A program made the position numbers and the translations under genes. Below are positions 35,177-51,931 of a stretch of DNA of 64,000 bases, piece by piece. The DNA lies in the NCBI GenBank assembly GCA_021014945.1, contig MU266437.1, forward strand, positions 26,160 to 90,159, read 5' to 3'. The stretch comes from Leucogyrophana mollusca (taxonomy: Eukaryota > Basidiomycota > Agaricomycetes > Boletales). The notes under the pieces were generated by a model. The model was not told the origin of the DNA, did no database searches, and was given only the letters and a program-made list of their open reading frames with translations. Position 1 is the first letter of the stretch. Every line of letters starts with the position of its first letter.

Positions 35177-35614
35177 CTATTCGCTTCGTCCCTTGCCCCC
35201 CTTCGACGATTCATCGTTCTCTGCAGCTCTGGTGGGCGGACCATCGCCCAGTTCATGAGTCGGTGAATGCTCTCCGTGCTGGAAGACGTCCCGCAGATCG
35301 AAAGAGCTTTTCTTTTTGCGGAGGGTCCGCACCAGCGGTTCGCGAGATGGTTTGCCGCCGCAATCCTTTCCCTTTTCCTCCCTGTCTCGATCCCTTTCCC
35401 CCTCCCCTGCCTCGAGCCCCTCTCTGAGTCTCGCGGACTTTTCTCCCTCTTCTTCTAAAACAGAATTTTTTTTGCAGGTCTGCCCGTCGATATTCAGAGC
35501 ATTGTCGTCGTCATTAAATTTATCGGAGGTCATAAAGTGTCGTTCCAACCAAGCAGACAGAGAGCCCCTGTCCAAGTGAGTTGTGGTGGTCGGGATGAAG
35601 AGATTGGCTAGCAT
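35177..35614 (-). CDS. Hypothetical small, charged protein
   Basis: An ATG-started frame of 145 residues with no recognised domain. The middle is rich in Glu, Arg and Lys (GEGERDRDREEKGKD) and the C-terminal half includes LRKKKSSFDLRDVF. Low-complexity composition lengthens open frames by chance, so this may not be a gene. No neighbour gives a clue. Confidence 0.3.
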   Translation of the reverse strand: MLANLFIPTTTTHLDRGSLSAWLERHFMTSDKFNDDDNALNIDGQTCKKNSVLEEEGEKSARLREGLEAGEGERDRDREEKGKDCGGKPSREPLVRTLRKKKSSFDLRDVFQHGEHSPTHELGDGPPTRAAENDESSKGGKGRSE

Positions 35615-38055
35615 CGTGCTCTGCCCCGAGGGTATTTGTTAGTAAGTAAGTACGGGCATGCGGGGTGGAAATTAATTTGGCGGGGAGTTTATATGAGTCG
35701 ATGGGATGCATTGCCTATGGACTCGAAGCCCATCGACCACGATCGACGTCATTCCAAGACAAAGTCTGGGCAGAATGCTCCAGTATTCGCTCATTTGTTC
35801 CACTTGGTAATGCACGCACTTGGAGGTTTCTTTGCGGCGTTCCTGCACGGGACATGTCTCCGTCTCAGAGGACTCTACATCAGGTATCATAATAGGTTGG
35901 TATGGAGAGTGCAATTAGAGTACAGGCCAGCCTCGATCAAGGCGCTGCAGTTCGAAATGTCGCGAAATCATTTCTCCCGCCATTGTAAACTTAAGGCACA
36001 CATACTCAATTATGGGGGTACGGACATGAACGTTCCGCCAAGCCCAAGGAACACCAGGAGACCGAAGAAGACACGTCTACCGTGTGTTAGGCGTCATACT
36101 ATCATTCCACCACTAGTGCAACTTTTTCGATGAATCATTTTTAACGCGTCAACGACTCAACTGCTTGTCTCAAAAATTTAGGGCTACACAATAGACTACA
36201 TGTGCTATATGACCTATGTTTTTACCGATTTATTTTCTGAGAGGAAATACTCTCGGAGTGAACCCGGGTTTCGAGAGCAATATCCATGTGTAATGCAACT
36301 TTTTGTCACACAGGGTCACACACTCGGCTTACCGCGGCACGCCGCACTTGACACTCCGCTCGCCGTCATTGTCGACAATCTTGAGTTGGATAGAAAGATC
36401 GTGCACAGCGAGGGGATCGTTCTCAGCAGTGGTAGGTGAGGTAAGAGCAGGGGATTACATTCTAGCGAGCTCGACAGCTCGAATATGAAGAGGGATACAT
36501 TGGGTAAGTGATTTGATAACTGTATCCAGGCTGACTCTCCATTTCTCGATATCCTACAGTTCCTTGTCCTGCAACCGTCGACATCAGGGCGGTGCGGTCA
36601 TCTTGGGATTCACGAGGTTGATGGAAAGGTGATGTATGGATAGAAGGGGGGGCCCGGTGCATCGAGATGTGGGGCGGCTGCTTGCCGCTGTGCCGGACCC
36701 TATACTAAAGCGGAGACTAGATTTCGTCACGCAAGCTATCATCGCCGCCACCTCTCCCTCCTGAAAGACATGAGATGGGGAGTACTGCAGTCGTATACAC
36801 CCTTCTACTCTGTAAAATATGTGTGGTTGACTTGTATGGGTATTACCAATGTACTCCAGGCCAAAATTTTCCAAGAAGTCACCTCTACTGACAGGTTCCT
36901 GGGGCAAGGTGGTACATATACCTTTGCAAATCCGACTCGATCACCATGTTGCACCTGCAACACCACATTAATTTTTTATTTGACACTTCGGGTCATCTAT
37001 TATATACACTATAAACATGCTCTAATTTTTGCAGTACGAGGAGAGCACTGCAATGTGATGTTTTCGGAAAGTTGCATTGTAGGTGCCGGTTGCATTACGG
37101 GTGGAATAATAGTATCCCCACAAGTTGCGCTCACCCACACGTCCCTAGGATGCGGATTGAGAGGAATCCTAAACGTGGGAGCACCAGTGCATTCTTGGCT
37201 ATCTGAGACCCTTGCTATCGTACTGATACCATTCAGTGGTCAGCGGTAACGGTTGCGGCCGCGAAGAAAAAGCCTCGGACGTTTCCTATCTGATGTGGAC
37301 TCAGTTGAAGTCAGAGTTCTTCCGTGTCAAACGTGCATAGTCTTTAGAGATCCATAGAAAATGACAATGATCCGTTCTAAACTAAGCTCAAGAGCGATCG
37401 GCATGGGCTTCCGTGATGTTGGATTGTCGGATGAACTCTGGTGTTCGAGGGTGGAACGGAGCGAAACTCGGGCTGGGACTGAGACTGAGACTGAGAATTG
37501 GTCGTGGTGGTTTGTGGTTATCAGCAACAAGATCTGTGTGGGAATTGCTGACATTATCCCAAATTAGCCTCACTCTTTTCCAGACCGAGCTCAGTTTGGC
37601 CGTAAAGCTGCCACTAGCTAAGCCTTGTTAACTGTATCGTCGTTGTTCGTGTTATTGTTCTCCTTATCCTCTTACCTCCACGTCGACCTGCTCGTTCAAG
37701 CACATTGTAATCTGAGCTACTAGGTTGTAGGTTGACAGCGCTATAACAGTCGACAGGCGTGGCCGTGTGCAAATCACAACCAACTCGGACAACCAGTACC
37801 AAGCCGGTCCTGTTTACATCGGCGGCTCTACACTTACAGTTGCCAATCAGCTGTGCTAGTCCTATTTTTTCCATTCTGCCACTCGGTAACCAGGTAGCTC
37901 TTTCGCCATCGTAAAGCCCTACAAAATCACCACTTTTCAACGGTACACATCTTCACCAGGAACCAGCGGGACAAGCTCACATATCCTCCAACTCGTTTGG
38001 AGCCCAACTCCGATAGACACAAAGCACCACATCTTTTGATTTTTTCGCATCGGAC
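35615..38055. other. Intergenic, no supported gene
   Basis: About 2.4 kb without a recognisable gene. Short frames at 36584-36907 (-), 36770-37249 (+) and 37614-37940 (-) show no known domain or splice pattern. The last few hundred bases should be the promoter and leader of the PAK kinase gene. Confidence 0.45.
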
Positions 38056-40690
<2,635 letters not shown>

Positions 40691-41281
40691 TCAAGGCTGC
40701 GCGAGAAATTGCCAAGTCCAAATAAGCTCCGCCTATCGGCCCTCGTCGCTGATTCTCATTACATGCCGGATATCTACTTTCACCTCTGCATCCATCACTC
40801 CTCTCATCTGCAAGCATCACTCACTCGCTGATACCATCCCCGATTCTGTCTGCGCTGTGGTTCTTCCGTAATGCGGTTTGGGGCTTTGTATATCCTCGAG
40901 TTTGTAATACCTCATCATGGCTGTTGCTCCCTTCAGTGCGCGATCATCGTTTAGAAAAATCGCAGGATGGTATTTTTGTTTAGTTTAGTACTTGCTCCCT
41001 CACTGTCTCGAGCATTCCGATATCTTGTGTCATCTCATTTCTCCATTGTAACCCATGCCTTGTGTTGTCAACGCCACTGGACAATAGAATATGAAAAATT
41101 GTACTGAGCTGTATGCTAAGTAGATGCGGATAGAATGGTCAATGTGGTTAGCTATGGCTACAAAATGTTCGAAGTTGCGAGTGAGTGTCCTTCTGGGCTT
41201 TGCGAAATTGAGTGAAATGGAGTGGTAAATGCGGATCAAGTTGTCCTCCTCGACTCCTTGAAAGCCACCGGCGACAGCCAT
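40691..41281. other. Convergent 3' region of PAK kinase and TEL1
   Basis: Intergenic space between the two stop codons, expected to hold both 3' UTRs. No gene recognised. Confidence 0.5.
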
Positions 41282-44200
41282 CTAAAAGTCAGGGCTCCAT
41301 CCTGCACAGGAATCAGACGCGCTCTGCTTGAAGTCCAGCACATGTGCTCACCGTGATAGATAGTAGCCAAGTTAACAATGTCTGTGGCCTCCGCGATCAG
41401 CTCATTGACGGTGTACTCGACACTAAGGGCTTTGTCCAATTTGCGCGCAACGGATGTCAGAGCACGATCCGCGGCTTCATCAGCGGTTCCGCTTGTCATG
41501 TCAATGCCTATGGCACCGAAGCGAGAAGTATCGCGGGTTACGCGGGCCGTTGGCTCGTTGCTGATGTCCTGTACTTTTTTGAGCTTGAGTTCACTTGCCG
41601 TCCTTTGAATTGGTCCCCCATCAGTATTGCTACTCTGTCGACCTGAAAGTGAGTACGCACCAGGAATGCAAAGGGTCATATTTAAAGACTTCGAGGACAG
41701 TCAGAATCACATCCGACCGATCTCGGAGGACGCGAAGTGTTTCTTCAGCACACCGTTGGAATACACCTTGAGTGCCAGATCGTCCCATTCCATCTACCAT
41801 ATCTCGTGTCATTCGGAATGGGACGCGTTCAGGGACTCGGAGCAATTTTCCCTATGGTATTTTTAAGCGATACTCCCAAATGCAGCGAACCACTAACCTG
41901 GTCAAAAGCGATTCCAAGATCAATGTGCACGACTTCCCCTGAGCCATTGTCGAGAAGTATGTTGGACACATGGCGATCACCAAGCCCAAGGATGTGCCCG
42001 ACTATTGAGGTTGTCGCAACACTGCGGGTGTAGTTCAACCGCATTGCGAACCACGCAATCGGCGTTTTGTGCTTTTCGGTAAAATAATGCCTCATCACTG
42101 GCTGGCTTCGCTTCCGGATTTCCTTGTACATCGCGACAAGAGGCTCCACCTTCCCTTGGTGCTTTTCTCGAGTCCGCTTCAAAACGTTCATGATTTGGCG
42201 GTGTTCCATATCATTCGGTCGATACCTATGGACATACGTTCTTCAGCGACACAGACAGCCGAAGAGAGAAATATCCACCTGGTATGGGCGTCATTTAGCC
42301 AGTTCATCAATGGAACTGTATTTCCAACAAATTCCAGCACTCCTGCTTGGGCGGCTAGGGGAACAACAGTATATCCTCGTATTTTCAGATCACGCCTCCG
42401 GGTCTCTCTGTCACATCGAAGAACGACATTAACGAGAGTGAACACTTGTTCCATGACGGCGTCTTGTCGCATATCATCACCCCCTTCACCCTTGAACTAT
42501 GGTGCTCCGTGAGATCATATTAGAAATGGGAAGAGTTCGCACTCACCAACTGTTTATATTTCTTGCCATCGCTGCCGACACAGTTGCTGATTTTCGGAAG
42601 GTTAATACCACCAGCTGTTTGGAATACGGCTTCAAAGTGGGCGATCCAAACGCAGTTGTCATACTTCAGCGTTGGGTCTAGAGGAGTATGAGCAGTGATA
42701 ACAGGTACTTGGATGTCACGAATCTGCCGGATAAGAAGGCTGTCTGGGACGTGGAAGATACCGTTACTCTTCTTGAGGCTGCGATTGTCCTTGATCGGAT
42801 ACTTGGCCCACTGGAGCGAGGCGTCACAAATGTGCTCAACTGCACGGACTCTTTCGCCACAAGTGCTCTCGTTCCTGACCCGATCGAAGATTTCGCTAGC
42901 TGCGTCTGCGCGATCAGTCTGAGAGGACGATGGTTCATGCCGGGCAGATGATCTTCTATTGGCGGAGGATTGGGATGAGCGCTCAGGACGCAAGCAGTAC
43001 ACCTGGTAAAGGCTGTGGTACGGATGTTCTTGGCACATGCGTACAACCAAAGCCTGTAAGTTTTGCTGGTTTTTGGGTGATGTCACAGACGATGATTTCG
43101 AGATGCGCGCGGAGAGCTGGTGTGCCAGAAACACGAATTTCCGAGATGGTACTCGAGAAAGTGCGGCTCGTACTTTGTCCTGGATACGTTCATCGTCGAA
43201 GTTGGCAAACCACAAGGAGCATAAACGAATGGGCCCATCATCATCGAAAGAGTCGCATGACGCCAGACAACGGGAATACATATCAAGAGCTTGCTGAAGG
43301 AAAGAGTCACGGCTTCCATTGTGTCGCTGGAACGACTGTGCATCTTCGGCGAGGAGCGCCTTCGCTTTATTCTGGTCGTTGCTGAGAGTATTGAACTCGG
43401 AACTGCCCTGTTGAGTTTTCATCAACTGACTCTCGCGACGCCTGATTTCATGGGTCTTGCGCTCGACGTATATTTTCCACCGCATAGCGTCAGGGGACTT
43501 GAGGATGGAATGGTACTGCTGCTCAGCGAACAGAGCACATTTGTGATACACATTCGCACAAGCGGCACCCAGTGAGTCAGCACGTTTCTCTACCTCAGCC
43601 GCCAAAGTGGTAGCAGGGCCGAAGAATTGGCTCATGATGTCGGTCGGTTTTTCTAAACAAGCTTCTGAAATCCAAGCGCCCTAGGAACTCAAGTGAGTGG
43701 AATGAAAGCATTTTGGACGTCGACGCTTACTAGGCGAGCAAGCGACAATGCTTTCTGAATCATGACATCCGAATCACCAGACTGCAAGTCTCTTTTGTCA
43801 CGATGGACTACGTCCTTCAGAAACTGAACTGCAAGCTTCGGTTCATTCTGACGCCAAAGAACGTTGGCAAACTCTTGAGACACCTCGGAGGTAGGGTTAC
43901 GTTCTAAACGCTGGGCTTTGACAATAGAATTGAGGGCCACTTGAAGCTGATCAGATTCCCGGGCGGCCTGGGAGAGTCGAACAAGGATGCTCTTTTCAAG
44001 ATCAACCAAGCCGCGAACAAAAGGTGAAAGCAGTGTCCCAATCTGCTCTCGTTCTTCTTTCTGCCTGATGGAGCGAAGAAGGGATATACGGGTCGCAATG
44101 ATGCCTTCTAAATGGGAGAAGCTAACATAAAAGGTGAGCTCAGGTTTGTTGTGCAGGTAAAGAGGAACATACTCAAAACCAGAATCAATTTGCAGAAAGT

Positions 44201-47200
44201 CGGACCATTTGTGGAGGTCAACAACCTTGTTGATGAGGCGTTGCTGAACGTGGTCAGTTCTCCAATGCGCTACTTGATTGAGGCACATGATATTCCGAGC
44301 AATCTCCCGGATTTCAGTGATGTTCTCTGTTCCCAGATTCCGAAGTCGATCCATTTCGTCATACAGGGCACCGCGGACAACCCCGTCAACGGTGCGGGCA
44401 TCTCGTTCACGGTATATCGCTCGAAGAGCTTTGTAGAGAGACACTCCAGAGCTCGAATCTTCTCTGTTTTCAGGCAGATCCCAAGTTTCCGTGCGCCAAC
44501 CGAGATGGTAGCTCAGCCCTGATGCGGTCGTTTTTGTATCAAAGCCGATCTGGGGACTTTGGAGAGTACCGATGGCGAGACGGTCGAACCCGAAAGCATG
44601 GAAGGAACTGAGAAGTCCTTCAGCGTCAATGGCCTCGGGTTTGCCAGCCTCCAATGCAGCACCGTGGAAACGAAATGCCTTCTCCCACTGCTTCTCGTGA
44701 TGAAAACGCTTGATCAAAAATTGGCGGAGGTCAGAGGTTGTAATACCATAAAAGCCATCAGGCTCGTCGATATGACTATAGATATCGAACAGGATTTGTT
44801 CTGCAGCTCCCGCAGCGTCGTCGGCTTGGGCTTGATGTTCGGTGGCAAGCTCCAGAAAAAGGAGTGCTGTGGTGTAAGCACCACAGGTTACAGCACTTTT
44901 TGCGAGGACGTGGTAGTCAACTGCCAGCCATTTGTCATGAGCTAAGCCATCGTTAGTATTGCTTGGCCGAAAGGTCCGCAAGTGTAAGACAACGTCGACA
45001 ATGCATTGAAGACACGACAAATGGACACCCTCTAGCTGGAGGACTGCGCTGAAGTAGTCGGACAGCTGTTTGTGTGCTGGGCGACCATTGGAGGGTTCCT
45101 GGGAAAGTTCGAATTGGAGCAAAGTGTGCACCAGCACGGGAAGGATATCTTCAGCGAACACCACATCGAAACGCAAAATTGTGGCGAACTGAGCGAAGAA
45201 GGGATCGGAGGTACTGAGGATGTCCGCGAGTACAGTGGTGATCATGCTTATCCACTTTGCAAAATCCGTCTCGAGATGGGATTCCGAGACTTGAAGCTCG
45301 GTGATACGGCGCGCCGGCCTGTTCCTGGCGACCACAGGATACATTCGAAGGTACTCCAGCGGTGCGCGATATTCCGGGGGCCAAGATTGGTACAGCAGCG
45401 CATCAGAAGAGGACGCAGCCATAAGGAAGCGAAGCGTCCTATACGCGAGATGAACTTGTGAAGGTACATTGCCATCCAGCATGGCAAGCAGAGATTGAAC
45501 AATAGCTCGCTGTGGAGAAGAATGAGTACCCGATGCGTCCTGTTTCTTCGTATCCCGTTGATGCCTTGCCCTGATGGTTTGCGGAAATGGCTGTTCGCTG
45601 CCAAAACTGTATATGTCACCAAGGTTGGCAACTAGGAGGGAAGCGAAGGCGTCAATGTCACTGGGCTGCAACTGCTCTCTCGGCGGGATACAATCCTTGA
45701 GACGCCAGAAATCAGTTTCGGCGAACTGAATTCTATCGTATGCCTGCTGCTCTGCAAGGTCACGAAGGCGCCTAACGAGACGGAACTTGTTCGACGTTAT
45801 GCGGTAGTCGCTGAGTATGGTCGACAACTTATCAGAGGTAATATCTTCGTAAACGGACAAGAGATCAGAGGATGGTTGATGTGGCCAAGCCGAAAGCGCT
45901 TTCATGACCTGTGGTTTGATTTTTGGACTCTGGCAAAGTTGCAACGCTTGCCCGTCAATCCAGTGCAAGAGATCGCTGCCGAGCTCAGCTGTGGCCACAT
46001 CCGTAGCATAATCGTGAGCCAAGGCACAAACTCGAATGAGGATGTCGGGGAACCGCGGATCGACTTCGGTAGTCAGGCGATACAGGCTGAAGGACCATTC
46101 CAAAAATGACCGGGCTGTCTGGGCTAGATCAGACTGCGCAAGCAGCGAAGTGGCACCATGAATGAAAGTATGCAACAGCGTGGCATTGAGGAAGTCTCGG
46201 TGGCGAGCAGACACCAGTAGCGTGATACCATTCAAGAGACGTATCTGTTCGTTGACCAGCGGTGTGTTTTGCACGTCGGCAAAAAGCTGGTGAAGGGCAT
46301 GAAAGGAGGCTGCTCCCGCATGATCTGAGGGGATTCTGGGCGTACACCATCGTAGAGCTCGCAAAACGGTAGTAGTGCTGAACGTGGGGAGGTTGGGATT
46401 GTGAAGTTCAAAGTCCTGTAGATGTCGATATCTAGCCAAATGATGGAAAATGTTAATGGAATCATTGGACTCTCCTGCAGAACGCAAGCCTTGGACGATG
46501 GCACCGTCTGTGGAAAAATCTTGATCGCCCAGCGTGCGGATAATGGCGGTAACTATGCCATCAGCGTTGTGCGCAATGCATCTGTCAAGGGCCCCTTGCT
46601 CTGCATCCATGACGCCTTTCGCCCTCAAAAGCTCCTCCAATTCGCTGGCAGGGGTCTCTGGGTCTGCCATCGTCTCGTCAAGCCAGTACACGATTTGGAA
46701 TCCCACAAGGTCCCCGATACAATCGCGAATCCCTTCTTCAGGAGGTCTTTGAATTGCAGCACAGTGGCTGGCGAAAAGATTCTGGCCATGAGCAATGGCT
46801 TGTAGGTCAGGGCCTCCGGCCATTACGTTGGTAGGGGTGAAGGAGCGGAATGTTGCCTCGGCGCATTGTTTGCGATCTTTGTACCCCAGAAGCTGAGGGG
46901 ATAGTCGGAGTACGTCCTGAAGTGCTTGACGGATGGAGTACGCGATCTGAGAAGCATAGGCCTCAAAGAGTTGCGACGGCCTGGTTAAACCCAGCCTCTC
47001 TGACACGCCACTCAAGACAGCTTCGATATGCTTCGTATAAAGTGGGCTATGGAAGGCTGCTTCCAAGAGGTGCCAATAAGGCCCACGTCTCACTGCAGAG
47101 CTCACGACCATGATGTTGCCTAACGAGAGCATACGAGTGAGCATCTGTTCATAGCTAAAAGGGGTCACAGATCAAAATCAATAAGGAATCAGCGCATCAT

Positions 47201-50200
47201 GACAAACTTTGTGAGATCTCGGGTTAGGGATACTCTAATTTCTTCATAGAGATTCAGAGCCTCACGTCCAGTGGCGCGAGCGATAGAGAACAGGCGAGCA
47301 TTAGCGACTGCGGCTCGAAAACGAACGCGGATGTCTTCGTCTGCTCCAAGAATTGGAAGAATCGTGGCTGGAGAGGCTACGGGCTCGTCCTCGTCATCTT
47401 CGTGGTTGACCTTGGGCCAGAAGGACAGTGATGGATCTTGAGACAGGTACCAGTCAAAGAACCTGGAAATCGTGTCGCGAACTCTCCAAGAACGGACTTT
47501 CTTCGTCTCCGTTATTTGCGATATCCAACTACACAATGACCGAACATTTTCCCCGAGCTCGGACTCTGCGCACGACTTCTGTAGCCATATGTGGGATGTC
47601 GAACTGAGGACATTGGTGGCTAAAAGTTGGAGCTGCACACTCTGCGAATAGGTGTAGTCCCGTAAGAGATCCCCGAGCTTGTCAAGAATCTCGTCCAGCA
47701 CCTTGACATTGACGTTGAGCAGTCGCCGGCGAACTTGATTTAGGTAAGCTGGGCCAACCAACAGGAATTTATCGTCCGGGCATTCAAGAACCAGCTCGTT
47801 CAGCTGCTTGTCACGGGTAGGTTCACCAGAGGAAGACTGCAGAATCGGGGCAACGGCCAAAAATGACATACAGAGCTCGGTCAGGTAGCGACTCGCCCTG
47901 TTATGCTCTTGGTCCTGATTCTCCTCCGGGGTCTGGAGTGTGGCACGGGTAGTCCTGATCGGACCAAACCCATCCTTGTCATCCGCACCATCGGCAGCAT
48001 GAGGGTCGTGCGACGTTTGGCCTGTAAGGGTCCGAAGGGCCTCCCGTATTGCGCTCGAAACGACACCAAAAACGTCTTGAATCTGAAGGTGTCAACGGGG
48101 GCGGTCAGACGCAACGGAGGATTCAACACATTAATATATCTTACATCTGTATTCCCCCAGAATACTCGCTGGAATTGTCGTCGAAGTATATGCGAGTATC
48201 TCCGCTTCTCAGCATCTAGTTTCAGAGCCCTCAGAGTCTGGGTCTTGATTCCAGTACCAATATCTGGGGGCAACATTGCATCCCATTCGTCACTAGCGTC
48301 TTCTTCTCCGTTCGATATCAAGGGCTCCAGAGCGTGCAATATAAGTACCCGTTCTTCCATAGTCCACTTGGAGGCTGTCATGAGCGGAGTGACCAGGGTA
48401 ATGAGCTTGCTAGCACACTGCAACACCCGTCTGTTCGAGCGCGTCCCATTCCAAACGAGAAGGGACTCAAACGCAAGGGCGGTGATAGCAGTGTCGAGTG
48501 ACTGTCTAGCCTTTTCAGCGGTTGGGTGGGCGCTCGACTCCCTCATTGCCTCCCATTCGAGCACGAGTCCTTCCAAGGACTTCAGCAGTGAGGAAGAGAC
48601 CCTGCGCTCACGTCCCTGAGGCTGGAGAAGTTCCTGGTCCACCCGCCCGTCGTGGATTAGCACTGGCGGTGACTGGTGTGCAGAATCGGCCCTAGCTCCT
48701 GTCTGCGCATCGACCTTCTGGAAAGAGGGGAGACGTGCGAACAAGAGGAAATCTCTTATTACCCTCGTCCTCCGCTCGTCCACCATCACATCGACGATAG
48801 AGCACTCCGGCAGCAGAACACGGCAAACCAAGTCACTGCGCTTGGAACTCCCGCAAATGTTCTCAAGCAGATTTAAGATATCCGCGATGGTGTGTAAAGG
48901 CATGCGTGACATCCCGCTCCCATCTCTTGTGCTCTGAGCCGGTCCCACCCTCCAGTTCTCCAACAGCCAGCTCAAAACCTTCTCCTCCAACTGCATCCGA
49001 TATAAGCGCACATCTTGGCTGGCTACGCGCAAGCATTGTGATAGAAACATGCAGACAGAATCATACGCGAACGTGGGTCCTTGGAGATCAAGGTCTTTGG
49101 CGAGCGTCTCGATCTCCACCAGAACGCGCTGGGACGTCAACAACTGCTTTGCGTGAGAGACGAGAGTGTAGGCCGTGTGGCATGCAGCTCGGCATACTAC
49201 GGGCACGTTTGCGCGTCGCATGGCGTGAGTCCAAATCGGATCCCAGGTGGTTGGACCGCGGATCGCGAGTTCACGGGAGATATCGCCTTGGCAGAGAGTG
49301 GTGGTGGAAGCCTGGGTACGGTCGGAACGTGCAATAGCGGCAAAGCACAAAAATGTCCAAGACTGGATGGTGGCGTCGTCGACAGAAATGAATTGCAAGA
49401 GCGTATTGATCACGCCTTGCTGAAGTGTATCGTGCAACCGATGCCAATGCCGATCAATGAAAAAAAGAAGAACTTGCAGATGACATGCGCGGACATTAGA
49501 CGCGAGGGTGTTTTGAATCGATTGGAGGAGGAAGGTTATAGGGTCTTCCCGTTTGACCCGCTTTCCTTTGTTGGGGCCAAACTCGGGCGTGCTAGAATGT
49601 ACGGATTCGGAGTGCTCGAATAGCTGTGCAGTTATCAGCTTATCAGCAGCGAATCGAGCCATAGAACATCCAAGTTTACCTTCGCCGCACAATCAGCCTG
49701 TAAGTCAAGTACTGCCCATGCAAGAGCCTGGTTAGGATCGAAGTGCCATCCAGCTCTGAAAGTTCGAGCGACGAATGGTTCACGTTCACATATATCTTCG
49801 TCGTCAGGAGAGACGACTTCGAGCCTCAGCGAATCGAGGGAAAGACCATCTATTCCCCAGCGACTCTCGGCTTCGCCGTTGAGTAGATGCCATATTTTCT
49901 GTACTCCATCCGCCCAGGCGTATGAAGTTCCATCTTGGTCTGCGGTCAAGAACGGGAACAGGACCCTCAAGACCCCGAGAAGACTTTCCTTCATTCGCTT
50001 GTTCTTCGTTCCCCACAACTTGACCAGGCCGTCCCAAGCTCCACGCGCAAAAGTTTCTACGTCGCTCTTTCTATTCAAAGCGACGTGAGATAGCGTTGCT
50101 TGAAGCGCGAGAAGGAAATCGTGATGAAGAGACGTGTCCGCGGGATAGAGCACCAAGAACCGACGCATACGAGTGAGGATAGCTGAAGATAGGTTCGGGA

Positions 50201-51032
50201 CATTGGGGGACAAGAGGGGGGCGCAAGGGGAACGAAGTAATAATGCCAAGAGAGAGGTGAGCTCAATTTGCTCGAGTGAAACTACACGTTGCGCATTCTG
50301 TCTTGAGGATATGGTGGTTCGTCCTCCGCTGGGAGCTGGGGTAGCACTTACTTCCCTCCGCCGCCGTTTACGCGTCTGCGTAGAGGTGGAAGGGAGATTG
50401 TTGTCGGTGTCTTCTTCGTCCTCAGAGTCGTCTTGATACATGTCAGAATCGTCGACCTGCATACTCTCGCCTCCACCTTCTCCAGTCTCCTCACCGTCTT
50501 CAAAAGACCTTCTCACCGGGTCGTCTAGAATCACGTTGAACGCCATTTCGACTATCTTGAGCCAGTTGTTTTCGTCAAGGTGGTCCATGTGTGGCGTCCA
50601 GCTGAGAAGACATCTGATTGTCTTAATGTAATCCAGAGCCACAGGAGTATACAATTCTCCACGGTAGATCATGGTCTGTAGACAGTGGGCTAGAAGGGGC
50701 TTCAGGGTCTTCTTGCTCAGTTCACGAACGCTCCGTTCCGTCAACCAGCGAACGGTGGCTGCAGCCTCGCCCAGTCTCCGTAGGGCAGCGGCGCCTGTTG
50801 TTGCGCTCTTCCCCGACGCTGCCTTCTTGGTACATGCCTCTTTCTCCTTTATGACGGATGTAAATAGAGCCTGAAACACGATCAACCAGGCGCGTCCGTC
50901 GCGCTTCTCGTCGAGGTTCCGGACGGCATGATCGCGAGCAAAAGCTGTCCGAAGAGATGCAACTCCTTCCTGTCGTTCCTTGATTTTATCGCTTTTCAGG
51001 AGGTCGAAGACCGCCTTTAAGCTGGAACTCAT
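41282..51032 (-). CDS. TEL1: TEL1/ATM checkpoint kinase
   Basis: PI3K-related protein kinase that signals DNA double-strand breaks and maintains telomeres, recruited by the MRN/MRX complex. Ten exons, reconstructed one by one (boundaries near 49680/49623, 48145/48082, 47208/47154, 43731/43680, 42547/42496, 42279/42225, 41898/41851, 41661/41602, 41352/41301), sum to exactly 3090 codons plus stop, close to human ATM. The N terminus (LLKSDKIKERQEG) fits the TAN motif. Helical repeats fill most of the length, then the FAT domain. The kinase domain has GEGGDDMRQD, NYTRSVATTSIVGHILGLGDRHVSNILLD (given in parts: GLGDRHVSN catalytic loop) and HIDLGIAFDQ. The FATC tail ends in YHGWSPDF. The last exon is 20 nt. 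The start is the ATG at 51032. It diverges from PIF1. Confidence 0.96.
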
Positions 51033-51931
51033 TTGAGCCACCAAAAGACAGATTCGCTGAGCAGGATGACAAGGTCAGGACTCGTTGACGCCACATGGTC
51101 CGCTTTGGGAACTTCATATTTGCTTTTGTTTGGCACAAGCTAGAAGTATATAATCGCCAAATTTTCAGCTGTTTCGACATCAATCATGGCCTCTTTCTGC
51201 CCGGACAGTGCTTTTACATGCTTCCACCCTGTACCGGTTCTGGTGAAGGGCCTATACTGAAGGCCATTCTTTCGTATAATCAACGGAGGTATGGGCGGTT
51301 GAGAAGTGCAGATTTTAGATTCAGGAAAGTCTGTCATGGTTATATTCTGCCCCATATACATCTATCGTTTGGCTGTCCGTCGTAATACAACTTTGGCCGT
51401 TTGAAACATCGTGTTTGGTGCTGCGACATGCACAGGCATTCCTTCTGTGAACCATTCTTGCGTCTGCCGCGCTCCACGAACGTCAATCGTCCAACGTTGA
51501 TGTGTGAACCCACAAAAGGGCCTGTTCCTCAACACTGCAACCAAAAGTCTGTATCGTTCCTACCATATTTTCACTGGCGCAAAGAACGCTGGTAATCTTG
51601 CGAAAGCCATCCATTCGGCCGCAGCTGATAATCGTAATAGATCAGCGGACACATTGCCGTCGGGGACAAGGGAAAAGCTTGGTCGCTTGCTTACTAAGCA
51701 TGGCCGTGATCAGGAGCGTCGCGTCGCGTCAAACTTATCGCACCCAACGTTGATCCCCCACATCCTTCGCGTTTTCTTCACTGGCGGGTACGACTAGGAT
51801 TTGAGCGATACAGCTCGCACCACACTGATACCTGAACAACGGAGAAGGACTCCAAACACTCTAAATCAAGGACTGGAATTCAGCCACCAACACGCTTGTA
51901 GGATCTCTCGTAAATCTGCTGCACCTTCACC
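51033..51931. promoter_or_regulatory. Divergent promoter region, TEL1 / PIF1
   Basis: About 0.9 kb between the start codons of TEL1 (-) and PIF1 (+). It has no convincing gene of its own, so it must hold both promoters. I see no clear TATA box. Confidence 0.5.

Noticed and set aside
47881..49735. Plus-strand frames within TEL1
   Set aside because: They are shadows of the TEL1 exons, which join in frame to give a full ATM-sized kinase.
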